Origin: Pyronema omphalodes
Lineage: Eukaryota > Ascomycota > Pezizomycetes > Pezizales > Pyronemataceae
Direction of reading: 5' to 3'
Assembly (NCBI GenBank): GCA_024516155.1
Contig: JAJJXM010000009.1
Coordinates: forward strand, 248,001-312,000
DNA: 64,000 nt
Shown: positions 14,047 through 23,823 of the stretch, one piece after another
Layout: every line of letters starts with the position of its first letter
Numbering within the stretch: position 1 is the first letter of the stretch
Notes under the pieces: model-generated
What the model saw: the letters and a program-made list of their open reading frames with translations, nothing else
Databases searched by the model: none
What the model was told of the DNA's origin: nothing
Program-made: the position numbers and the translations under genes

Positions 14047-14088
14047 AAAATTCCGTACCTTCACTCCCCACCCCGTTACGACGACGAC

Positions 14089-15302
14089 ATGGCGTCGGAA
14101 GACACAATGGAACAGTATGAGACAGCGCCAGCGAGGCCAAATCTCTCCCCCGTAAATTCGCAATCACAGAAGAAGCTTTTGGTGGTTGTGAATTCATCAG
14201 GACGACAGGCGTCGTCGGTGATTCGGGTCGCATCCGCAGTTGGCTACAGAGTTCGTGGACAATTACGAAATCTCAAGAAAAACGCACAGCTATCAGCCGA
14301 GCTTTCGGCACTGAAGGATGTCGAGTTAGTAGAAGGATCATTGGAGGACCCTGAATTTGTGGACCAATTATTCGTCGGCGCGGAATTGGCTTTCATCAAC
14401 ACTACACCATACGGATGGACCGACGAGGTTATAACTGGAAAAAATCTTGCCGACGCTGCAAAGAAAGCTGGTGTTCAGTTTTATGTCTACTCGGGTCTAA
14501 CCGATCATTCAACTCACAATGATCAAGCCTTACCCGCATTACCTCTGTGGAAGACAAAGTTTGAGGTTGAGGAATACATTCGCGAGCTTGGAATCCCCGC
14601 TGCTTTCCCTTACGTGGGATGCTACCACAACAACTTTTCATCGCGTCCCTACCCGCTATGGCAGTTGACCCCGATTCCCGACGGCTCCTTCGAATGGAGA
14701 ACTCCCTTCCCCGAGGACGTTGGTATTCCTTTCATTGACACGGAACACGATCTCGGCGCGGCGGTGATCCAGATCCTTAAAGATGGTCCTAGGAAATGGA
14801 ATGGAAAGCGGTATGAAATCCCTGTCAAAGTCCTATGAAGCTGAAGCAGAGCGAAGCGAAGCAAAGCCGCAAATCCGCAAAGTCGCAAAGCGCGCACAAA
14901 ATCCCTCTGAATCTCTAGCTAACATTTCCCAGCATCGCGCTCGCTTTCGAAGTCCTCACCCCACCGCAAGCCTGCGAGCACTTCTCCCGCGGTCTCCAGC
15001 GTCCCGTCCGCTACGTCAACGCACCCTGCGAAATTAAGATCCCTATCCCAGACGGCTACCGCGACCAACTCGAAGGAATTGTCCACACACTCTGCGACAA
15101 CAAGGGTGCCTATTTCCGTCCGGAGATGGAGTGTCCTGAAACCGCAAGACGATTATGGCCTGGCTGGAGAGGTCTGGAGGAATATGCTAGAGAGACTTGG
15201 CCGCTTGAAGAGAAACAGAATGGTGCTCAGTGGGCTGAGGGACTTTCTGGACTTGTCACCCCGGCGGAGGAATTGGAACAGGGCCTCGAGTTTGCGGCTT
15301 GA
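14089..15302 (+). CDS. nmrA: Nitrogen metabolite repression regulator NmrA
   Basis: NmrA-type negative regulator. In ascomycetes it binds the GATA activator AreA/NIT2 and damps nitrogen-catabolic genes when good nitrogen sources are present; family members are atypical short-chain dehydrogenases that bind NAD(P) without known catalysis. Exon 1 is 14089-14810 and exon 2 is 14933-15302. The 122-nt intron has a GTATGA donor and a GCTAAC branch just before the CAG acceptor, and the product is 363 aa. Seen: a Rossmann start with VVVNSSGRQASS at residues 32-43, FINTTP, YVYSGLTDHS, the NGKRIALAFEVLTP junction restored by splicing, and a C-terminal WPGWRGLEEYARETWPLEE block. Without splicing the reading stops nine codons past the exon end. 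An in-frame ATG at 13894 lies before a likely leader splice site, so I chose 14089. It sits alone between gene-poor tracts. Confidence 0.93.
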
Positions 15303-16192
15303 CTAGCCGACCAATGGGAGGGTTAGGCCGCTAACTTCTCTTTCAGTTTGGAAATAGGCTTGGTTTGAAATGGTGTTATGCGATGGTTTTTACTTTATTG
15401 GGATTATGGAATGGATTTTTACTACGGCGGTGGAGAAGGAGGAAAAGGAATTGGTGGTGGTGGATATATGGTGAAATATATGGTGGAGGTGGTGGTGGAA
15501 GAAGAAGAATCTACAGAGGATTTTAAAGATTGGATAGTATTGGATTTCAGTGTGAAAGATTACAGCAGAGAAAGAAGGAGAGGAGGCATGTGGGAGTATG
15601 TGGGGGTATACTCAGGATACTCGGGATACCCAGGAGACGAGAGAAGGAGACCCAGGAGATGGCACGAAGAAGAAAGAAAGGAATAAAAATGTTGGAAATG
15701 GATTGAATTTTTTTGTCCAACTAAGTTGTTGAATTTAGGAGTTGATTTGGGAATTGCTTGGATGCTTGACTGCTTGGTTGATTGGTTGATTGGAATTAGG
15801 TTTAATGTATAGCGATTGTTGAATGCAAAGAAAGGAAATGGAAGGGAAGGGGGAAGACAAGGGAAGACAAAGGAGAGGAATGGAAGGGATGGAAGGGAAA
15901 GTAGGAGAGGGGAATATGTGAATGGAAAGATTTGAAAGTTGGACAAGACAATTGATCAGTAGTTACCTCGGAAATAAAATTTATTATATTTCTTCCGAAA
16001 CTTTATGCCTCTATGGCTCTATATCCGTTTCTGCTCTATATCTGTTTCTGGTCTTGGTCTATCCATCTTCTATATATATATATATACATAACGGGACTTG
16101 GTGAACTTGGGGGATTTTTTTTTTAGGGGTTTCGTAGGTTAGGCTAGGCTGTTATTTTTATGTCTGGTTGTGGCTAGGGAATTCTTATGCTC

Positions 16193-16264
16193 GATATGTT
16201 GATATGTTGATATGTTGATATGTTGATATGTTGATATGTTGATATGTTGATATGTTGATATGTT
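16193..16264. repeat. 8-bp minisatellite, GATATGTT x 9
   Basis: Nine perfect tandem copies of GATATGTT (72 bp exactly), followed by TTTAC/CTCTA pentamers to about 16316. Confidence 0.95.
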
Positions 16265-16430
16265 GTCGAATACTCCTACTATACTTTACTTTACTTTACT
16301 TTACTCTACTCTACTCTAATGTATTGTAGCCCACTACTTGACTTCACACCATATCCGCCCGTAATATACCCAGCGTAAAAATCCGCCTATATATCTATAT
16401 ATGTATCTATTCACGAACCCGCTTTATGAT

Positions 16431-16643
16431 TTCAGTATTCAGTATTCAGTATTCAGTATTCAGTATTCAGGATTCAGTATTCAGTATTCAGTATTCAGTA
16501 TTCAGTATTCAGTATTCAGTATTCAGTATTCAGTATTCAGTATTCAGTATTCAGTATTCAGTATTCAGTATTCAGTATTCAGTATTCAGTATTCAGTATT
16601 CAGTATTCAGTATTCAGTATTCAGTATTCAGTATTCAGTATTC
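16431..16643. repeat. 7-bp minisatellite, TATTCAG x about 30
   Basis: About 30 tandem copies of TATTCAG with one variant unit (GATTCAG, near 16471) and no length change in the array. Because 7 is not a multiple of 3, every plus frame reads the same heptapeptide cycle (Q-Y-S-V-F-S-I), which creates long ORFs without coding meaning. Confidence 0.97.
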
Positions 16644-17263
16644 CGTATCATGAACCCAAGCCAAGGCAACCCAAGCCAAGCCAAGGAAGGTAATGTAATG
16701 ATAATAATAATGATAATGGATCATATACAACATCGGGTTCATAGGTTTCATAGGGTTCATGGGGTTTATGAATCGAAATAATCCCAATGGAAACAAAACA
16801 ATGCAAACAATAAGTACTTGTGCCTGAAGATGGTGACGAGACACGAGGCATGAGTACATGGGAAAAACGAAAGAAGGAATTGTTGTTTTTGAAGTGGGAT
16901 GGAGGTTGTGAATATAGGTTTGTTTGATGTGAGTATTATGATTGAAGATAGAGGGGTTGATACGAGGGTAGATAGGTAGATGGATGGATACAAGGGTAGA
17001 TAGATAGATATGTTTGGGGAAATAAAAGAGGAATGGAATAGGAATGAAAGACAAGAGGAACAGGAATAGGAAAGAGGAAAGAAAAGAGGAAAGAGGAAGG
17101 AAAGAGGAAAGAAAGAGGAATAAAAATTAAACTATTGCCTATGCACACTATATGCCACTATATGCCACTAAATAGCATCGAGATAGATATAGGTATAGAT
17201 ATAGATGTACAGTTTATGTTTTTGTTTTTCCTCTTTTTTCCCTCTTTTTTTCCTCTTTTGAAT

Positions 17264-17307
17264 CTGGATCCTGGATCCTGGATTCTGGATTCTGGATTCT
17301 GGATTCT
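17264..17307. repeat. 7-bp repeat, GGATCCT/GGATTCT
   Basis: Six units of GGATYCT. The GGATTCT unit is the reverse complement of the AGAATCC unit at 10534-10621. Confidence 0.9.
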
Positions 17308-17727
17308 GTACTCTTTTTTCTTTGTATACATCAACATACAGAACTCGATACAGCTGACTCGATACAGGAGACAGGAGAAAGGAGAAAGGTCACAGCCGTC
17401 AGAAGACACTACAGTTGTAAATAGATCACTGTACACAGGCGACTCGGGTGGGTGATAGATACGGAAGACGGAAGACAATAGTCCGAACCCTGGTTTATCT
17501 GTCTCAAGTCTCCTGAGTCCTATGTATATACAGTAGGTCTTGATTAGGATATGGATTACGTAATAATATATATATATATATCTATTCGAACCAGTTATTA
17601 TGTATACACGTTGGGTTGATAGAGAATGGAATAGAGAGATTTATTTGGTTTTTTAGTTGGTTTTTTGGTTTGTTTGTTGGTTCTTTTTTGTGTGGTGGAT
17701 ATGGAATATGGCTATTTGATTCATCTC

Positions 17728-17731
<4 letters not shown>

Positions 17732-17763
<32 letters not shown>
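17732..17763. repeat. Poly-T tract, 32 nt
   Basis: Uninterrupted T run. There is no flanking target-site duplication or retroposon body that I can see. Confidence 0.95.
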
Positions 17764-17764
<1 letters not shown>

Positions 17765-17927
17765 AAGGAAATTCGATATATACATATAATAACAGTGATA
17801 CGAGAGCTCAAAGAGAATACAGCAATAGTAATAGTAGACTTTGAGATGGCTTGGGGATGAAATAATAATAATAATAATGATGATGATGGATGTGTACATA
17901 TATATATTTATATATATTTCTTTTTCG

Positions 17928-17952
17928 TTTTTTTTTTTTTTTTTTTTTTTTT
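17928..17952. repeat. Poly-T tract, about 25 nt
   Basis: A second long T run about 165 bp after the first, with an AAT/GAT triplet repeat (17859-17889) between them. Confidence 0.95.
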
Positions 17953-18557
17953 GATGCAGTTCTATATCCTATAATTCTCAGCATCAGATTCAATAACCTA
18001 CTTTCCATTCCATTCCTTTCCATAACATCCTACACACCCCGGTTATTCTTTATACAGGATCGATAAGCAACCATTGCATCAAGCATCAAACATCAAGCAT
18101 CAAGCCATGCGAGATGTATTGATATAACATCATCACATATATACACAAAATTTCCCATTGCATATAATGCGGCATTACGCGACAATCACGAAAACGAGGC
18201 AACGGGTTAACGAGTAAATGAGTTAACGACATTATCTAGCGCGCAGCTCGCGCGGACGATCACTTGACGAAATCCCATCACGATATGGTGTATGTATGGT
18301 GTACTTACCTATAAAGCTGCAAGGCACTGGCGGGTAAAGCGGCTTGCGGGGCTGGGTGGGTGGGTCGCATTGTGGAGTAGGATTTCGTGTGATTATGAAT
18401 ATAAGGGTAGACTATAAGTAAACTATGGGTGGAGTATGCAAGCTAGTTAGATAGATAGACGCGTTTGCTCGTTTGTTAATCGGCGGCTATGGATGTACAA
18501 AGTTAGGGCTACTACAGCATACTTGGGCTTATCGACTAATCAACTCATCCACAGCTA

Positions 18558-18592
18558 CCCCCCCCCCCCCCTCCCCCGCCCGCCCGCCCGCC
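18558..18592. repeat. Poly-C and (CCCG)n tract
   Basis: About 13 C, then CTCCCCCG and tandem CCCG units. The minus strand is G-run-rich and could form a quadruplex. Confidence 0.9.
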
Positions 18593-18704
18593 AGCCCCGG
18601 CCCCTGACCTCGAGATTAGAATATACATAAATACACCAATACATAAAGATGATAGATGTCAGGGATAGTATTAAGTAATGAAGCAGGTAAATAGGTAAGA
18701 AATT

Positions 18705-20567
18705 TTAATCAGATTCGGCATAATCATCATCTGACTCGCCGTAGTCACCGTCATCGCTGTCGGAATCATTTGCAGCCGTTGTGCTCCTCGTTGTAGATGT
18801 TGTTTTTCGGGTTCGACCACCTCGTCTAGATTGTGTTGGGGCGGCCCTACCGCGGCCTCTTCCTCTTACTCTTGCCCCTCGAGATGTAGTGGTATTCCCT
18901 CTTGGTACTGCCGTGCCTCTTCTATTCCTCGCTTTTCGAAGCACGCTGCTTCCGTCATCTAGAAAGTCCGCGTTGGTATACTGATGAGCTATTAACTGTT
19001 AGAATAACGTATTCTAAATAAACAATGAGTGATAGTGAATATATATCCCACCTCCAGGCCTCATGTTATCAAACTTAACCTCCACCCTATCAGGTTCCGC
19101 AAAGCCCTTATATGAATCATCCAACTCTTTAATTCCGGGAACATCCCGAAGTCTACCTCCACGTAGGTTAACTGAGCTAGGTTGCTTTGTATGTGGTCGA
19201 ACAAAAGCATGCAAAAGTCTGTCTTCATATTTCTCCCGTATCTCAGCGCGTTGCTTATAGTCGCTTGTACAATCCATGATGCAGTAAAGTTCTAACTCGC
19301 GGAGGTATGTGAGTTTTGGCGCAGCACTTAGAAGACTGTCAAGGAACATTTCTAGTGATTCTTGACTTTCCCATTTCCGCAAGCCTTTAAATTTGAGGGA
19401 TATTAAAGTTGGTGGGTAGAATGGAGTGACTGTTGTCGGCAGAATTGAAATGATGCCTTTTTCTAAATCCATACCGCTGTAATGCAGGGTTTGTAGCTTG
19501 GTGTTTGAGAGGATACTGAGGAATTCAAGGGAACAGGAGTGTAGGCCGTCCAGTATTAGGTGCTGTAGGTTACTACAGATATTGGAAGAGAGTAGCTGGC
19601 TGATGGATTTGGTGCTCTCGGAATCTCTCCGAAAAAGGGATGGGAGCATTTCGTCTTTTAGTGACGGGATAGATATGGCTAGCCTTTTTAATCTCAAGTT
19701 TGGTAGTATGATATCAAGATCTTCGTCTCCTGAGATGGGGCAGTTGCATAAATGTAGATCCTCGAGATGTGGAAGGGCACCCAGACAGAGAAGCCAATGA
19801 GCGTCTGGTGTCTCGTGGGTTAACTCGAAACGTAAGGGCATGTTATACATTGCGAGTCTCTTTAAAGTCTGGAATGAATGGCCTTGATGAATCTGTGTTA
19901 TATCTTGTGCAGAAAATTCTTTGTTGAATAGAACCGAATCCCACTTCCAACCCTCCAGATGTATTTTCTGATTCGAATTCTGAGCCGATACTTCTTCTGT
20001 CGTCCCCACGTGCTCTAATAGATGGAATAATCGCGAAGGATATTTCTTCACCCTCATGGGTTCGACTCCCCATGGCTTCAAGTAGTCCTGGACCCATATT
20101 TCCTTCAAATTCGGAAGTAGCTCTAACAAGCTCCATAAATCTTCATCCCCTGACATATGGTTCAAATCCACATAGAAAGATCTGACATATTTCAGTAGTT
20201 CGGAGTTTCGGGAGAAGGATTGCCAAATCTTTTCTAGAAACAAGCCCTGGTAGGTGATATGCCCACCCCCGGGATGGCGGTAGAGGGCAACCAGTGCAGG
20301 ATCGTAGAAAGCCTTGCAAGTTGTAGCAAAGTTTACAAGCAATCGCGCGTCGTACCATCCGTAGTGATTGATGGTTTTGCCATTTCGCGCCGCAGCTAAT
20401 AGGAATATGTCGAGGAGAATATGGAAAGGCATTTGCGAAAGATTCGTCCTTTGGACTTCGGTCTTGGCGGCGTTTCGGTGGCGTTTAGCAATAGTACTAC
20501 CAACGTCAGTTCCCATATTGTCGTCGCTTGCGCCAAGTGTCCTCTTGAGGGAGGCTGTTGAAGGCAT
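18705..20567 (-). CDS. F-box/LRR-like protein with basic-acidic tail
   Basis: Probable F-box substrate adaptor for an SCF ubiquitin ligase; target unknown. Exon 1 is 20567-19052 and exon 2 is 18988-18705. The 63-nt intron has a GTGGGA donor, a TTCTAAC branch and an AATAG acceptor; the product is 599 aa. Residues 42-95 fit an F-box-like domain (LSQMPFHILLDIFLLAA, then TCKAFYDPALVALYRHP). Residues 110-430 hold leucine-rich segments such as LPNLKEIW, LPHLEDLHLCNC, LRLKRLAIS and NLQHLILDGL. The second exon encodes a tail with RGRGRGR and then Ser/Asp/Glu-rich residues ending YAESD. Without splicing, the ORF ends 12 residues after the junction. The donor is weak, so the tail is less certain than the body. 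Confidence 0.72.
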
Positions 20568-21227
20568 CGTGATAATAAGAATAGTAGTTAATGAAAAGAT
20601 CTTCCAAGTGTTAAAGTTGTGGCTATATTCTTTCCAGTACAGTACCTGGGCGGTGGTGCATGTGGAATGGAGCTGTCGAGATCCTCACTTGGGCGCTGAT
20701 GTCATCGCCTCGACAGGGTTACACCAAACGCGCGTTTGACCCATCACGTATTCGCGAGTCACAATATATGACAACATTTTTCAATAGTGATGGGTACAGC
20801 CAGCGATTTATGACATAGGCCTACACAAAGAAATTATGCAAACACTGTCATCTACACATGACTTTCTCTCTATAAAACGGCATATACAAGATCCACTCAT
20901 GCATCATCCATTTGCAGGTCTGGCTCAGATCGATCTCTACGGTCTAATACTGAGTACGTACGTTTCCTCGTCGCTTTCCTCCGACAGACAGCATGTTTCT
21001 TGAATTCTTTCCCAGACCAGACCATTATATTGGAACAGTTTGGGACGTATATATTTAATCGATATGAATAAAAACTAAAATACAAACATCTGTATCCGCC
21101 AAGTTTACAACATCTGAGGCGTTGCATGTTTATTTTTTTATTGATTGATTGACCGAATAATACGTTGATTGAAGCCCAAAGAGCCCATGCAAGACAAAAG
21201 AAATATCCAAATCCTACCCATTCATCT
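20568..21227. other. Intergenic, 0.66 kb
   Basis: Lies between the start of the F-box gene and the end of the DUF4238 gene, both on the minus strand. No repeat or gene is seen. It should hold the F-box gene promoter. Confidence 0.45.
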
Positions 21228-23823
21228 TCAGCAAATTATACATCCTGGTTGATGAACTGTACCACCTGCAAATAGCGGCAAATCTTCCGCGCAAGGCCAA
21301 AGGACCGTCCATGATAACTCCTTCAGCAGCCTCTTATCTTCCTCGGTTTTTGCCCATCTCTCTTCTATCAACCCTGCTTGCTTGATGTCTCTTCTGTTCC
21401 TGCACTCTGTATCAAACATTTGCGGTATGGAATCATCCAACTTTTTGCTGCGATTAGATGACATGATTTGTTCTCCCAGCCTTGTGTAAAGAGGTGTGTT
21501 CTGCAAGAAACCTTTTTTTTGCGTATCAGTCAATAAAATAATAGCAGTCTAGAAACTGGGAAAGCCTACATGAGCTACATATGCCACCCCATTGAGAGAA
21601 TAGATTCATCTCGTTACCTATAATGGCCTCAGGGGTCCCATAGTGCAGCAGGTTTACCTTGCGGAAGAATGCCTTCATTGAAGCTTCTAGCATTAAGCGG
21701 CTCTGGTAAGCTGCCGGGATGATATGTGCGACTAAGTAGATTAGCACAGACCTGAGATATATCGGAACAATAATACGTACGATCGGCAATAAGATCTTCC
21801 GGCCCATCCATATTTTGCACATCAGGAGTCCCCCCGAACGCTTTGATTTCTGCGTTTGAACGCCAGAGCTTTACATGGAAGTAGATGACCTGCGGAGGGA
21901 GCCTTGAAAACCGCATCATTTCGAGGCGATGTGAGGCATTTCGAGCTGCAAGATGTTCAGGACCTTTTGGTCTTCGATCAGACATTGCGCCTCGCTCATC
22001 TTGTATAAGACGCGCGCTCGTCAAATCGCCCATGAGCTTCTCCGGTGTACCACCAAGCTTAAAGTATCCCTGAAGTTCTTTGCGAGGATTGCTTGGCATA
22101 TTTTTTTCCGCCTCAAAGCGCTCTCTCTGTTGAATATCTGGATCCAGTAGAATGGATAGATGTAGTTTAGAATCTCTTTTCAACTCCACGAAATGATTCA
22201 CATCATCGAATGGGAGTTTAGAATTTTTGTTGAACACATCCAATGTTCGTTTCATGGCTGAATCCGTGCGCCATGTTATCGATCTCCTTGCTTCCTGTAA
22301 AAGAACGCCATTAAACAGGTCCAGATACTCTCGGGATACTTTATGGATTTTGAACGCGAACGTATGCTCGTCCTTCTCAACAAACCGACGGGCAAATGCC
22401 ATGCCATAACTCGGTGTGGCCGGCTCCAGAGGAAGATCTTCGAACAGTGACTTGGCGTTGGTGACTTCTGGGCGCATTCTGTTTATGTGGAGTGCTTCTT
22501 TATTCTCTTTACGCAGAAGGTTGGATCGGAGAACTAATAGTAGCTTCGGTGACAAAGGTGCGAGCTTGTGATATTCCGTATACCAAGAATTATTCTGAGC
22601 ACCTGTCGCTAGATTGACTGTATATGACGTAGGTCCTTCATAAATGCCGAATCCATTCTCGGTAATTATAAACTCATCCTCAGCATTCTCTGGTTCACAG
22701 AATGCAAGATATGATTCGTCCATGTGCATGATATACATCAACGCATCGTCTTCAAAGGCTTCTTGAAACACAGTCCCTCGCCAGGAACCTGCCGCGTCAA
22801 TCTTTGTATCGAGTATAACTTTCATTGTCCGTAGCCACACATCGATTGGCCTGGTCAGTTTTTTCTTTCGCATGAACTTCGCCACTCGTTCCTTATCCTT
22901 AATTTCGTCGTACTCTTCCATAGTGCAGGAGTATTTCTTCCAAAACAGGCGGTTTCGGTATTTCATGACGAAGAGGAACTTGCGAAGTTGCCTAAGTTGG
23001 ATGCGCGTTAGGGTTAAGGTAGCCGTGGGCCGATTGTTCTGGTACTCCTTTATGAGGTGAACCACCTGTGCTGCGGATTGCTCAAGGGTTGCAAGTGCGT
23101 TCTCGATGTGATTCATATCTGCTGCACTAACGTCCCGGTACATGTCTTGGATTCCGTATACACGAGCTACGCGCCGCTCTTCGATTGCCATTGTGTCAAG
23201 GTCGTAGCATTTTATCAACGGATTCTTGGGATCGGATTCGGGGTCGTATTTTCTCTTGTGCTTCGGTTTACGCTTGGCCTGCCGAGGAGTAGAAGTAGGT
23301 GTATTCTCCTTTTCGGTGGGGTTCAAGGGTTGTTTTCCTTTAGCTCTTCAAGATATTAGTAAATGTATTCCATCGGAATCGCAGCGAGCCCTTGAGTTCA
23401 TACCCTCTTGCAGTAGCCTTATTGCTTTCCTCAGAAAGCCCCGGAGGTCCAAGGTTTCCAATATTGACGCCATCCATCTTTTGAGTAACCATCTCAACCT
23501 CCTCCTCCTCCTCCTCATCATCATCATCACCACCTTTGTCGACATCATTGTTCTGTGCAGCATTCGATGCACTAGATTGTGGCTTCTTCTTCTTCTTCTT
23601 TTTCTTTCGATTCTTCCTCTTCGGTTTCAGATCCGCCGTTCCCTCAGTCGCTGTATTCGGAGCCGCAGTAGGAGGAACTTGATTTTCCCTATTTACCATT
23701 ATCAGTACTTCTTTTTCGACCTCAAGGATAAGCAAGAAGACAGCCATACCCCTTCGGATCCGCCGCAAAGTCCCTCAACACAAACCGAGGAATATAGTGG
23801 TGATACTGTGATTTCGCTTCCAT
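21228..23823 (-). CDS. DUF4238 family protein, five exons
   Basis: DUF4238 proteins have no established function. The hallmark is the N-terminal HHYIPRFVLRDFA, residues 8-20 here. Exons: 23823-23750, 23688-23404, 23345-21781, 21731-21658 and 21500-21228, giving 756 aa. Donors are GTATGG, GTATGA, GTACGT and GTAAAC; introns are 61, 58, 49 and 157 nt. Residues about 45-85 form an insert with a Lys-rich run and then an Asp/Glu-rich run, followed by a second Lys-rich patch before YDPESDPKNPLIKCYDLDT. The body is helical. The last intron is the least certain: reading through it stays open for 45 codons, so the C-terminus may differ. The third acceptor exon start (AAG) is non-standard but is the frame-preserving choice. 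No gene for a partner is evident nearby. Confidence 0.75.

Larger units (their letters stand above)
3800..14088. other. 10-kb gene-poor region upstream of nmrA
   Basis: No ORF here has convincing coding character. The DNA is AT-rich with many TA-rich runs (TATATA, ACATAC), homopolymers and short tandem repeats, several listed separately. GC content and C-richness rise between about 12.7 and 14.0 kb, approaching nmrA. The long leader and promoter of nmrA probably occupy the last 1-2 kb. A non-coding transcript cannot be excluded. Confidence 0.5.
15303..18704. other. 3.4-kb repeat-rich intergenic region
   Basis: No supported gene. The stretch is packed with microsatellites, poly-T tracts and minisatellites, listed individually. 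The first 400 bp are G/A-rich on plus and form a Gly/Glu-rich shadow ORF. Confidence 0.6.

Noticed and set aside
13894..14088. Upstream in-frame extension of nmrA
   Set aside because: Tyr/Cys/Pro-rich low-quality sequence containing a strong 3' splice site; probably leader, not protein.
16401..16781. 126-aa and 75-aa ORFs of QYSVFSI repeats
   Set aside because: Translation of the TATTCAG minisatellite in several frames; no unique coding sequence.
17732..17952. Poly-T runs as retroposon tails
   Set aside because: No element body, target-site duplication or coding remnant adjoins them.
20030..20080. Sequence resembling a tRNA T-loop (GGTTCGACTCCCC)
   Set aside because: It lies within the F-box coding exon with no cloverleaf around it.
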